From the NCBI RefSeq assembly GCF_003254295.1, contig NZ_QKZO01000006.1:18819-82818 (forward strand): 64,000 nucleotides of DNA. The letters are read 5' to 3'. The notes beneath the pieces are model-generated. The model worked only from the letters and a program-made list of their open reading frames with translations, searched no databases and had not been told where the DNA came from. Origin of the DNA: Rhodobacter capsulatus. Lineage in GTDB: Bacteria; Pseudomonadota; Alphaproteobacteria; Rhodobacterales; Rhodobacteraceae. The translations under genes were made by a program, and so were the position numbers. Every line of letters starts with the position of its first letter. Position 1 is the stretch's first letter. Below, one piece after another: positions 8,236 to 19,119 of this stretch.

Positions 8236-8946
8236 ATGACCGACGATCTGAACTCTTTCCTTGCCTGCCGACCCGCCACCGCGGAACGCCCGTTGCTGGG
8301 CTTGACCCTGCTTCTGGTCGAAGACAGCCGCTTCGCCTCGGAGGCCGTGCGGCTTTTGTGCCTGCGTTCGGGGGCGCGGATCCGCCGGGCGGATTGCCTG
8401 CGCTCGGCGCATCGGCATCTGGCCACCTACCGCCCGAACGTGGTGGTGGTGGACATGGGCCTGCCCGACGGCTCGGGCGCCGATCTGATCCGCCATATCA
8501 AGGCGGGCGGTCCCGGCAGCCCCGCGGTGATCGGGCTTTCGGGCGATCCCGGCATGATGGCCGACGCGATGGCGGCGGGGGCGGATGCCTTCATGGAAAA
8601 ACCGCTCGATTCGCTGGTGGCCTTCCAGGCCCGGGTGCTGTCGGTCCTGCCGCCCGACGTTCGCCCGGCCGGGGTGCGGCCGATGAATGACGACAAGGTC
8701 TCGCCCGATCCGCTGGCGCTGCGCGACGATCTGAACCATGTGGCCGAGGTTCTGGCCGCCGGTCCCGATGGCGCAGTGCTGGGCTATGTGGCGCAATTCC
8801 TCGCCGGGGTGGCACGCTCGGCGCATGACGGCGATCTTGAATCGGCGGCCACCGCTTTGGGCGGCAAGACCGCGCCGACCCCTGCGGCGATCTCGCGGCT
8901 GACCGGGATCGTGCAGGCCCGCCTTGCCGCAGCTTCGGGGTTCTGA
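8236..8946 (+). CDS. Response regulator with receiver domain and unassigned C-terminal domain
   Basis: A 236-residue protein. Residues about 20-140 form a receiver domain: LLLVEDSRF supplies the acidic pocket, D73 in VVVDMGLPDGSG is the phospho-acceptor, and MEKPLDS carries the conserved Lys. The C-terminal ~90 residues are helical and acidic with no DNA-binding motif that I recognise. Output may be through protein contacts, or that part could be a degenerate phosphotransfer-like domain. No histidine kinase is adjacent. The start at 8236 is preferred because the upstream in-frame ATG (8203) adds a segment without domain similarity. Confidence 0.85.
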   Translation: MTDDLNSFLACRPATAERPLLGLTLLLVEDSRFASEAVRLLCLRSGARIRRADCLRSAHRHLATYRPNVVVVDMGLPDGSGADLIRHIKAGGPGSPAVIGLSGDPGMMADAMAAGADAFMEKPLDSLVAFQARVLSVLPPDVRPAGVRPMNDDKVSPDPLALRDDLNHVAEVLAAGPDGAVLGYVAQFLAGVARSAHDGDLESAATALGGKTAPTPAAISRLTGIVQARLAAASGF

Positions 8947-8977
8947 GACCCCGCGCCCCGGGGTGATCTGGACAAGA

Positions 8978-9027
8978 GCGTATTTGGACCAAGAAAAAAC
9001 CCGCGGCTTTTCCTGGCTCAAATACGC
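8978..9027. repeat. Dispersed palindromic repeat, type 2 (copy 2)
   Basis: GCGTATTTGGACCAAGAAAA opens the element at 8978, and an imperfect inverted copy, TTTTCCTGGCTCAAATACGC, ends at 9027. It lies between the convergent response regulator and GNAT genes and can fold into one long hairpin with A/T-rich flanks, so it may terminate transcription both ways. Confidence 0.8.
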
Positions 9028-9033
9028 AAAGCC

Positions 9034-9744
9034 TTACTGCCCAGCCAGCACCGGATCCGAGGTGACGCGCACCAGCCGCGTCAAGTCGGAGAGGCGCTCG
9101 ATCTGATGCCCCTTGGCATCGAAATTCGAAGGCGACAGCCAGGCCTCATAGGCCTCCTGCAGGCCCGGCCAATCCTTGTCGGTGGCGGCAAACCAGGCGG
9201 TGTCGCGGTTGCGCCCCTTGACGATCGCCGCTTGTCGAAAGATGCCCTCATAGCTCAGCCCCAGCCGTTCGGCGGCCCGGCGCGACGGGATGTTGAGCGC
9301 GTCGCATTTCCATTCGAACCGCCGATAGCCCGCCCGGAAGGCCCAGGACATCATCAGGATCATCGCCTCGGTCGCCGCGGTCGAGCGTGAGAGCCTGCGC
9401 GACAGGTTGATGTGCCCCAGCTCGATCACCCCCATGTCTGGCGTGATTCGCAGATAGGACATCACCCCGGAGGCCAGCCCCGTCTCTTTCTCCACCACCG
9501 CATAGAACAGCGGATCGTGCGAGGCCGCCATGTCGCCGACCCAGCGGATATAGCCCGCCTCGGAGGGGAAAGGCCCATAGGGCAGGTAATCCCAGATCGC
9601 GTCGTCTTCACTGTTGGCCCGAAACAGCGCATCGGCGTGGCGTTCCTCCAGCCGCTCCAGGCGGCAGGCCCGGCCGTCGATCACCTTGGCATCGGGAAAC
9701 CGCGGCGCCGCCCAGCCGGTCACCGCCTCACCAAATCGTTTCAT
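9034..9744 (-). CDS. GNAT family N-acetyltransferase
   Basis: A 236-residue protein of the RimJ/RimL-like GNAT group. LERLEERHADALFRAN opens the domain and DYLPYGPFPSE is typical of this subgroup. GVIELGHINLSRRLSRSTAATEAM contains the acetyl-CoA-binding loop, and FEWKCDALNIPSRRAAERLGLSYEG is the hallmark C-terminal motif. Members acetylate amino groups of proteins or small molecules; the substrate is unknown. GGAGG six bases upstream supports ATG at 9744. The gene is divergent from the small ORF at 9881. Confidence 0.92.
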   Translation of the reverse strand: MKRFGEAVTGWAAPRFPDAKVIDGRACRLERLEERHADALFRANSEDDAIWDYLPYGPFPSEAGYIRWVGDMAASHDPLFYAVVEKETGLASGVMSYLRITPDMGVIELGHINLSRRLSRSTAATEAMILMMSWAFRAGYRRFEWKCDALNIPSRRAAERLGLSYEGIFRQAAIVKGRNRDTAWFAATDKDWPGLQEAYEAWLSPSNFDAKGHQIERLSDLTRLVRVTSDPVLAGQ

Positions 9745-9880
9745 CTTCACCCTCCCGTTTCGGATCAGGCTAACCGCCCGGGCGCGAGGGCGCAATTGCC
9801 GTGCAAAGGCGCCAATCTTTCCCGATTCCCGCCGCAATCCGGCGGGATCCTGCGAGGTGATCCCCTGCCAGAGGTCCGCG

Positions 9881-10015
9881 ATGAAAGCCAAAGCCCTGCA
9901 TTATCTGACCGACAAGCGCCTGATCGACGCGGCGCATTGGACCAGCTTCAGCCTTGGCGCGGCAAGTCTGGCGGTCGCCGTGGGCGGCACCGCCTGGACC
10001 GCCTTCTTCGCCTGA
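9881..10015 (+). CDS. Small putative membrane protein, 44 aa
   Basis: A short ORF beginning MKAKALHYLTDKRLIDAAHW, followed by a hydrophobic, alanine- and valine-rich C-terminal stretch that could span the membrane. GAGGT lies five bases before the ATG. Its stop (10013-10015) nearly abuts the stop of the convergent DUF1501 gene at 10017. I do not recognise a family. The ribosome-binding site and amphipathic-then-hydrophobic pattern favour a real gene, but its size leaves doubt. Confidence 0.5.
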   Translation: MKAKALHYLTDKRLIDAAHWTSFSLGAASLAVAVGGTAWTAFFA

Positions 10016-10016
10016 G

Positions 10017-11237
10017 TCACGCCAGAAAACGCGGGTCGGCCCCCATCTCGAGCCCCGGAAAGATCGCGCGTTCCAGCGCGTCGCGCGGCGTGCCGAAAAG
10101 CCCCGCCAGCGCCCAGGCGGCATAGGCGCGGCTGTCGGCCGTCGGCATAAGGTCGCGCCCGGCATACAGATCGGCCTCGGCCAGACCCGGCCAGCGGCCA
10201 TAGACCTTGCCGCCCTTCAGCGCGCCCCCCGCCATCACCATCGCGCCGCCGGTGCCGTGATCGGTTCCCGCACTGCCGTTTTGTCGCGCCGTGCGGCCGA
10301 ATTCCGTCATCGCCAGCACCAGCGTTTCCCCCCAGACCGGGCCCAGCTCCGTCTTCAGCGTCGTCAGCGCCGCCGCCAGCTGCTCGGCCGGACGGCGCAA
10401 CGCATTGGCCTGACTGCGATGCGTGTCCCAGCCGGTCAGCGAAAAGGCGGCGATCCGCGCCGCGCCGCGCAGCCGTTCCGCGGCAAAGGCCGCCAGAGGA
10501 TCGCGGCCGGGCACTTTCACCCCCTCGGGTTTTGCCGGGCGCCGCCGCGGCGCGGGGGCAGAATCGTCCCCGTCCATCTGCGCCTCGGGCGCGGTCATCC
10601 GCAGCGCATCTTCCGCGGCATCGCGAAACAGCGGGTCGTCGTGATAGATCGATTCGAGCAGCCGCCGCCCCTGCGACGACAGGCCCAGCCAGGCCTCAGG
10701 CGTCCAGGACATCGTCGGCGCCGCCCCGGACAAGATGCGCAACTCCTCCTCGCCGACCGAATAGGCGGTCTCGGCCGTGGCCCCGGGCAGGGTCTGCAGC
10801 AGCCGGTTCAGCCAGCCGTCGCGGATCCGCGACACCGGCACATCCATGCCGGTCCCGGCTTCCAGCATGTCCTGACCGTCGAAATGGCTGCGCTTGTCGC
10901 GATAGGGGGTGGAGACGGCCTGGGCGAAGCCCAGCTCGCCCGCCGCCCACATCGGCATCAGCTTCGGCACCAGCAGCGGATGCAGCCCGAAGAACCCGTC
11001 CAGATCCGCCGCCCCCGCCGCAGGACCGATGGCGAAACCGGGGCGCAGCTGCGCCAGCATCGGATCGCCATGGGGCTGCACGATATCCAGCCCGTCCATG
11101 CCGCCGCGCAGGATGATCACAACGAGCCGCCGATCCCCCGGCACGGCGGCAAAGGTGACCGCGTTCATCAGCGGATGCGCCGCCGCCGAACACCCGGCCA
11201 GGAGCGCGCCTTTCAACAAGAAACGCCGTGTCAGCAT
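10017..11237 (-). CDS. DUF1501 family exported protein
   Basis: A 406-residue protein with an N-terminal export signal (LTRRFLLKGALLAGCSAAA) resembling a Tat or lipoprotein signal. The mature part shows DUF1501 features: LVVIILRGGMDGLDIVQPHGD, SHFDGQDMLEAGTG, GWDTHRSQ and LAMTEFGRTARQNGSAGTDHG, resembling a sulfatase/alkaline-phosphatase-like fold. Function is not established. It lies four bases downstream of the DUF1800 gene on the same strand; these two families commonly occur as a pair. AAGGAG precedes the start. Confidence 0.9.
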   Translation of the reverse strand: MLTRRFLLKGALLAGCSAAAHPLMNAVTFAAVPGDRRLVVIILRGGMDGLDIVQPHGDPMLAQLRPGFAIGPAAGAADLDGFFGLHPLLVPKLMPMWAAGELGFAQAVSTPYRDKRSHFDGQDMLEAGTGMDVPVSRIRDGWLNRLLQTLPGATAETAYSVGEEELRILSGAAPTMSWTPEAWLGLSSQGRRLLESIYHDDPLFRDAAEDALRMTAPEAQMDGDDSAPAPRRRPAKPEGVKVPGRDPLAAFAAERLRGAARIAAFSLTGWDTHRSQANALRRPAEQLAAALTTLKTELGPVWGETLVLAMTEFGRTARQNGSAGTDHGTGGAMVMAGGALKGGKVYGRWPGLAEADLYAGRDLMPTADSRAYAAWALAGLFGTPRDALERAIFPGLEMGADPRFLA

Positions 11238-11241
11238 CGGT

Positions 11242-12627
11242 TCATCTCCTTGTGAATTCGACGGAAGCCAGCACCAGCGCCACCGCTTCGGCCCGGGTTT
11301 CCGCCCGCGGCACCGCCTGCGCCAGCGCGGGCGACAGCCGCGGCCCCAGCGCCGCTTCGGCAAAGGCCGTCGGATCCGCAAGCCGCAGCCCCAGCAGGGT
11401 CTGCACCCGCATCGCCCAGTTGATCCGCGCCGCCAGCTGCTGCGCCGAGATCCATTCGGCCTCCGCCTCGGGCCAGCCATCGGGACCGTCGGTGACCAGC
11501 CAGGATTGCCCCATCGCCCGCATCGGCGCGAGCGCCAGGGCGCGGATCATGCGCTCGTCCCAGGCCATCACCGCCGCCCCGTCCAGACCCAGCGCCCGCA
11601 AGCCGGTGGCGACATGATCAAAGGGCTGGCGGACCTTGGCGAATTGCGGCCGCAGTGCCGCCGGATGCGTCAGCAGCACCCGATAGACCGGCATCAATTC
11701 GCCCCCGGCCGCGGCATAGGCCTCGGCCATCGCGTTCACCAGCGCCGGATCGGGATCGGGGGCGACGAAATGCACCGCCAGTTTCCAGGCCAGATGCCGC
11801 GCGGTGTCGGGGTGCAGCGCCAACGCATCCAGCACGGCGTGAATGTCTTCCAGCCGCGCCGGATCGCCACCGTAGCTTTTTCCCAGAACCGTTTCGGCCC
11901 CCGGCTCGGCCAGATTCGGCGCAAAGGTGAAATCCTCGCCCGAATCCGCCTGCATCCCGGTGAACAGCTCGGCCAGCTGCCGCACATCCGCCTGGCTGTA
12001 GCGGCCGCCCACGCCCAGCGTGTGCAGCTCCATCACCTCGCGGGCCAGGTTCTCGTTCAGCCCGCGCCCGGGACGCTTTTGCGCGCGCCGCGAATTCGGA
12101 CCGATCGAAAAGGTCTGATCCAGATAGATCAGCATCATCGGATGGGTTTCGGCCACCCGCAGCAAGGTCTTGAAATTGCCGGTGATATGGGGCCGCAGCG
12201 CCTCGCCGTGGGCGCAGGACAGACCGACATCCTGCCGCCGCTTCGCCAGAACGGTGAAATGGTCGCGCCAGAACGCCCAGAGTCTTTCGCGAAAGCCGTC
12301 CGGCGCCTCGACCGCGCGGGCCAGCGACAGCTGCAGATTGTCGCGCAAGAGCCCCGCCATGTGCTGCTTTTTCGCGGTCAGCGCCGCTTCGGCGGCCTCG
12401 GCCTCGGCCGGGCTGGCGTTTCGGGTCGCCTTGCGCGCCTCCTGAAAGGCCCGGCCTTCGGCCAGCGCCTGTTCGGTGGTCATCCCCGGCCAGCGGGCGG
12501 CCAGATCATCGGGGCCGGCAAGCGTCGCCAGCATCGTCTCGGCATCGGCGGGACCGGGGGCGGGACCGGGCTTGCCCGGCGCGGGGCCGAAACCGAAGCG
12601 CACCTGCGCCAGTTGCGAAAACTCCAT
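11242..12627 (-). CDS. DUF1800 family protein
   Basis: A 461-residue protein with the DUF1800 pattern: AQVRFGFGP near the N terminus, WAFWRDHFTV, MLIYLDQTFSIG, GLNENLAREVMELHTLGVGG (the most conserved block) and HLAWKLAVHFVAPDPDP. The family is of unknown function and is usually encoded with DUF1501, as here. No strong signal peptide is apparent, unlike its partner. GGAGGG lies upstream of the start. The short intergenic gap to DUF1501 indicates one transcript. Confidence 0.9.
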   Translation of the reverse strand: MEFSQLAQVRFGFGPAPGKPGPAPGPADAETMLATLAGPDDLAARWPGMTTEQALAEGRAFQEARKATRNASPAEAEAAEAALTAKKQHMAGLLRDNLQLSLARAVEAPDGFRERLWAFWRDHFTVLAKRRQDVGLSCAHGEALRPHITGNFKTLLRVAETHPMMLIYLDQTFSIGPNSRRAQKRPGRGLNENLAREVMELHTLGVGGRYSQADVRQLAELFTGMQADSGEDFTFAPNLAEPGAETVLGKSYGGDPARLEDIHAVLDALALHPDTARHLAWKLAVHFVAPDPDPALVNAMAEAYAAAGGELMPVYRVLLTHPAALRPQFAKVRQPFDHVATGLRALGLDGAAVMAWDERMIRALALAPMRAMGQSWLVTDGPDGWPEAEAEWISAQQLAARINWAMRVQTLLGLRLADPTAFAEAALGPRLSPALAQAVPRAETRAEAVALVLASVEFTRR

Positions 12628-12674
12628 CCTGCCCTCCCGCCCAGACGTCCGCGAGAGAGGATACGCAGAAACGA

Positions 12675-12704
12675 AAGGATGCCGTCGTCACCTTCGGCAT
12701 CCTT
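12675..12704 (-). terminator. Terminator after aspS
   Basis: On the minus strand AAGGATGCCG and CGGCATCCTT form a perfect 10-bp stem around a 10-base loop, followed by TCGTTT. It lies about 20 bases past the aspS stop. Confidence 0.85.
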
Positions 12705-12725
12705 CCGCTCACGCTTGCGTGAAGA

Positions 12726-14507
12726 TCACGCCTCTTTCGGCAGCACCCGCAGCCGCAATTCGCGCAGCTGTTCGTTCATCGGCTCCGAAGGCGCGCCCAT
12801 CATCAGGTCTTCGGCGCGCTGGTTCATCGGGAACATGATGACTTCGCGGATGTTCGCGGTATCGGCGAGAAGCATCACGATCCGGTCGATGCCCGCCGCG
12901 CAGCCGCCGTGGGGCGGGGCGCCATAGCGGAAGGCCTTGACCATGCCGCCGAAGCGTTTCTCGACCTCTTCCTTCGGGTAGCCCGCCAGCTCGAAGGCCT
13001 TGAACATGATGTCCGGGCGGTGGTTGCGGATGCCGCCCGAGACCAGCTCATAGCCGTTGCAGGCGAGGTCATATTGATAGGCATAGACCTTGAGCGGGTC
13101 GCCCATCAGCGCCTCGAGCCCGCCTTGCGGCATCGAGAACGGGTTGTGGGAGAAGTCGATCTTGCCTTCGTCAGTCTTCTCGTACATCGGGAAATCGACG
13201 ATCCAGGCAAAGCGGAACGTGTCGGTCTCGGTCAGGCCCAGCTCGCGGCCGATTTCGTTCCGGGCCTTGCCCGCGACGGATTCGAACTGCTCGGCCTTGC
13301 CGCCCAGGAAGAAGACGGCATCGCCTTCGTTCAGCGAAAGCTGCGTGCGGATCGCTTCGGTGCGCTCGGCGCCCAACGCCTTGGCGATCGGACCGGCGGC
13401 TTCCATCGACCCGTCTTCGGCCTTGCGCCAGAATATATAGCCCATGCCCGGCAGACCGTTCGCCTGCGCGAAAGCGTTCATCCGGTCGCAGAACTTGCGC
13501 GAACCGCCGGTGGGCGCGGGGATCGCCCGAACCTCGGTACCGTCGTTTTCCAGAAGTTTCGCGAAAATCGCAAAGCCGGAATCTTTGAAGTGTTCCGACA
13601 CATCCGCCATCTTGATCGGGTTGCGCAGGTCGGGCTTGTCCGAGCCATACCACAGCAGCGCGTCGCGATAGGCGATCAGCGGCCAGTTCGGATCGACCTT
13701 TTTGCCTTTTCCGAATTCCTCGAAAAGACCCTGAATGACCGGCTGCACCGCGGCGAAGACGTCTTCCTGCTTCACGAAGCTCATCTCGATGTCGAGCTGA
13801 TAGAAGTCGGTCGGGCTACGGTCGGCGCGCGGGTCTTCGTCACGGAAGCAGGGCGCGATCTGGAAGTAGCGGTCAAAGCCCGCCACCATGATCAGCTGCT
13901 TGAACTGCTGCGGCGCCTGCGGCAGGGCATAGAACTTGCCCGGATGCAGCCGCGAGGGCACCAGGAAGTCGCGCGCCCCTTCGGGCGAAGATGCGGTGAT
14001 GATCGGCGTCTGGAATTCGGTGAAGCCGCGGTCCCACATCCGGTTGCGAAGCGACCGCACCACATTCGAGCGCAGCATCATGTTCTGATGCAGGCTGTCG
14101 CGGCGCAGATCGAGGAAGCGATAGGTCAGCCGGGTTTCTTCCGGGTATTCCGGCTCGCCAAAGACCTGCACCGGCAGATCGCCCTCGACCGGGCCCAGAA
14201 CTTCGATCTCTTTGGCGTAAACTTCGATCTCGCCGGTCGGGATCTTGGCGTTGATCAGGCTGGCGTCGCGCAGCTTCACCTTGCCGTCGATGCGGATCAC
14301 CCATTCGGCGCGGACCTTTTCCAGCGCCGCAAAGGCCGGGCTGTCGCCGTCGCACAGGATCTGCGTGATGCCGTAATGGTCGCGCAGGTCGAGGAACAGG
14401 ACACCGCCGTGATCTCGCACCCGATGCACCCAGCCGGACAGACGAACTTCCTCACCCGCATTCGCGGCGCTGAGGGCGGCGCAGGTATGGCTGCGATAGG
14501 CGTGCAT
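12726..14507 (-). CDS. aspS: Aspartate--tRNA ligase
   Basis: A class IIb aminoacyl-tRNA synthetase of 593 residues, the usual bacterial AspRS length with the GAD insertion domain. The N-terminal OB fold contains [21 protein letters not shown]. Motif 2 is [19 protein letters not shown], and motif 3 is [16 protein letters not shown] near the C terminus. It charges tRNA(Asp); whether it also charges tRNA(Asn) cannot be read safely here. ATG at 14507 follows GGGGAGAGTG; the GTG one codon upstream is an alternative. It is transcribed divergently from carB; the 219-bp spacer between them holds no gene. Confidence 0.98.
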   Translation of the reverse strand: MHAYRSHTCAALSAANAGEEVRLSGWVHRVRDHGGVLFLDLRDHYGITQILCDGDSPAFAALEKVRAEWVIRIDGKVKLRDASLINAKIPTGEIEVYAKEIEVLGPVEGDLPVQVFGEPEYPEETRLTYRFLDLRRDSLHQNMMLRSNVVRSLRNRMWDRGFTEFQTPIITASSPEGARDFLVPSRLHPGKFYALPQAPQQFKQLIMVAGFDRYFQIAPCFRDEDPRADRSPTDFYQLDIEMSFVKQEDVFAAVQPVIQGLFEEFGKGKKVDPNWPLIAYRDALLWYGSDKPDLRNPIKMADVSEHFKDSGFAIFAKLLENDGTEVRAIPAPTGGSRKFCDRMNAFAQANGLPGMGYIFWRKAEDGSMEAAGPIAKALGAERTEAIRTQLSLNEGDAVFFLGGKAEQFESVAGKARNEIGRELGLTETDTFRFAWIVDFPMYEKTDEGKIDFSHNPFSMPQGGLEALMGDPLKVYAYQYDLACNGYELVSGGIRNHRPDIMFKAFELAGYPKEEVEKRFGGMVKAFRYGAPPHGGCAAGIDRIVMLLADTANIREVIMFPMNQRAEDLMMGAPSEPMNEQLRELRLRVLPKEA

Positions 14508-14726
14508 CACTCTCCCCTTTCCCGGGCTTGTCGTATCGACGCCCGATCAACCGCGAAGGCCGGGCAAAGTCAAGCCACCCCGCCCGCGGCCGCGGTCAAA
14601 TCCGTCTGCCGCGCATGGAATGACGCTTGCGCCGCGCCGTGACCTGACTATAACCCCCATCAATTTGCGCACCGGACCCCCACGGCCCGGTGCCTCTTGC
14701 CGCGCCATGCCATGAAGGGGTCCCCC

Positions 14727-18059
<3,333 letters not shown>

Positions 18060-18082
18060 CCTATCCATATTTTAACGAGAAG

Positions 18083-18110
18083 AATAAGGCGCCCCAACGG
18101 GCGCCTTATT
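18083..18110. terminator. Bidirectional hairpin terminator after carB
   Basis: AATAAGGCGCCC (18083-18094), loop CAAC, GGGCGCCTTATT (18099-18110): a perfect 12-bp stem with A/T at its base on both sides. It closes carB and marks the left edge of the AT-rich spacer. Confidence 0.92.
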
Positions 18111-18143
18111 GATTTGATCGCGATTTGTTCGCGGCAAAGCAAG

Positions 18144-18214
18144 TTATCCACATGAACAAATGAGAGAATTTCTTGAAATCATGTATAATATCAGTTGATA
18201 TCCACAATATATTG
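18144..18214. promoter_or_regulatory. AT-rich segment with DnaA-box-like sites and palindromes
   Basis: The 451-bp spacer 18060-18510 contains no convincing gene of normal length. It has an exact TTATCCACA (18144-18152) and a one-mismatch ATATCCACA (18198-18206). The palindromic stretches are ATTTCTTGAAAT (18168-18179), ATATCAGTTGATAT (18188-18201) and CAATATATTG (18205-18214). TATAAT occurs at 18184-18189, without a good -35 at standard spacing. The composition is clearly lower in GC than the flanking genes. Function is unknown; it could bind regulators of a transcript running rightward. Confidence 0.5.
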
Positions 18215-18382
18215 GCCTAGAATCAACATAGACGCGGCTTGGTGCGAAACGCGCCATATATGGTTCCGACTGGACTCGCTCGCGGATTCCCCTTATCGTT
18301 AACAGTGTCGGGCAGCCTGCCTGATTCTGTGATATCGAAATCGTGGGAGGTTGCCCCTAAGCAGGACCGTGAATCAAAAAGA

Positions 18383-18405
18383 CCGACCATAGGGTCGGCC
18401 TTCTC
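18383..18405 (+). terminator. Terminator-like hairpin inside the AT-rich spacer
   Basis: CCGACC (18383-18388), loop ATAG, GGTCGG (18393-18398), then CCTTCTC, preceded by a run of A. It could end a short transcript starting near the TATAAT at 18184, or attenuate the small genes downstream. Confidence 0.45.
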
Positions 18406-18414
18406 GAAAACAAA

Positions 18415-18472
18415 AGCGGACGAAACCGCCATGAGTCTCTGGTTGCGCTTTGTTTCTAAGCCTTCGTCCGCT
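18415..18472 (+). repeat. Inverted repeat in the leader of the small gene pair
   Basis: AGCGGACGAA (18415-18424) and TTCGTCCGCT (18463-18472) are perfect 10-bp arms enclosing 38 bases, 38 bp upstream of the first small gene. The long loop suggests a structured mRNA leader or a site of past rearrangement rather than a simple terminator. Confidence 0.6.
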
Positions 18473-18510
18473 CCAATGCAATCAATTCCTCAAGCTAAGG
18501 AGCGAGGAAA

Positions 18511-18726
18511 ATGGCGAACTATTATCTCAACACGAACCAGCAGCCCAATGGGGACTATGAGGTTCATACTGGCAGCTGTCTGTGGCTCCCTGCTCAAAGC
18601 AATCGGGAGTATTTGGGGGACTTCTCTCACTGCAGTTATGCGATATCCGAGGCCAAGCGGCGTCATCCGAGCTGGAATCGCATCAATGGCTGCAAACATT
18701 GCTGCCCCGGCTGTCATGTGAGCTGA
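18511..18726 (+). CDS. Small Cys-rich protein, unknown function
   Basis: A 71-residue protein beginning MANYYLNTNQQPNGDYEVHT. Cysteines occur at about positions 23 and 41, and a C-terminal cluster GCKHCCPGCH could bind metal or form disulfides. NREYLGDFSHCSYAISEAKR forms the centre. It has no signal peptide. From memory, related small proteins occur in scattered bacteria next to a partner like the downstream gene, but I cannot verify this here. GGAG in AAGGAGCGAGGAAA precedes the ATG. Codon choice is less GC-biased than neighbours, suggesting transfer. The partner gene starts ten bases after the stop. Confidence 0.8.
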   Translation: MANYYLNTNQQPNGDYEVHTGSCLWLPAQSNREYLGDFSHCSYAISEAKRRHPSWNRINGCKHCCPGCHVS

Positions 18727-18736
18727 GAGGACCGCA

Positions 18737-18910
18737 ATGGCGACCAATCCCCCGAAAGGTGACAATCACCGTAACGGTGCCGTCAAGGATCGTTCTCAAA
18801 CCCAGACTCCTTCTGGACACTGGGTCAAGCGCGACACCGAAACCGGCCGGTTCCTGGACGTCAAAACCTCTGACAAGACGCCTTTCAAGGGCGTCCGCAA
18901 GGAGAAGTGA
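18737..18910 (+). CDS. Small basic protein, partner of the Cys-rich ORF
   Basis: A 57-residue, strongly charged protein. It starts MATNPPKGDNHRNGAVKDRS, continues SGHWVKRDTETGRF and ends FKGVRKEK. It looks soluble, Gly/Lys/Arg-rich and possibly nucleic-acid binding or disordered; no catalytic motif is visible. GAGAGG lies six bases before the ATG, and the upstream small gene ends ten bases earlier, so the two are co-transcribed and probably act together. A terminator follows the stop by six bases, making a compact two-gene unit. The function is unknown. Confidence 0.75.
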   Translation: MATNPPKGDNHRNGAVKDRSQTQTPSGHWVKRDTETGRFLDVKTSDKTPFKGVRKEK

Positions 18911-18916
18911 TCCCTC

Positions 18917-18947
18917 GCGGCGCGTCACAAGCGCGCCGCATTTTCTC
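18917..18947 (+). terminator. Terminator after the small gene pair
   Basis: GCGGCGCG (18917-18924), a 7-base loop, CGCGCCGC (18932-18939), then ATTTTCTC. The perfect 8-bp stem with a T-rich tail is on the plus strand. Confidence 0.85.
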
Positions 18948-19026
18948 AAAGGAACGGCACCAACGGCACGCTGTCGCCGCAAGCCGCCAGAGCCAGCAGA
19001 AGTCCAAGCATCCAAACCTGTTTCAT
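18946..19026 (-). CDS. Very small putative lipoprotein, 26 aa
   Basis: The predicted peptide begins MKQVWMLGLLLALAAC, a textbook lipoprotein signal with lipobox LAAC and Cys at position 16. Only about eleven residues (CGDSVPLVPFL) would remain after processing. AAGGAGG is well placed before the ATG at 19026. Tiny lipoproteins of this sort are easily missed and often have no known role. It is read divergently from the oxidoreductase gene and toward the small gene pair. Confidence 0.6.
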   Translation of the reverse strand: MKQVWMLGLLLALAACGDSVPLVPFL

Positions 19027-19119
19027 CGCGCCCTCCTTGGCTGTCCTCAGCCTAAGCCCGGGGCAAGCCGCGATGCAATCTCCCTTTTCAACCGGCCTGC
19101 CCGCCACTAACCTGCCGCC

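Noticed and set aside
18144-18206. Chromosome or plasmid replication origin
   Set aside because: Only two DnaA-like boxes and no initiator or partition genes; kept as a low-interest observation only.
18223-18432. Minus-strand 69-codon frame in the AT-rich spacer
   Set aside because: No ribosome site and no recognised similarity; it runs across the terminator-like hairpin and the inverted-repeat region.
18239-18721. Plus-strand 160-codon frame overlapping the small Cys-rich gene
   Set aside because: It overlaps the better-supported small gene in another frame and lacks a ribosome site.
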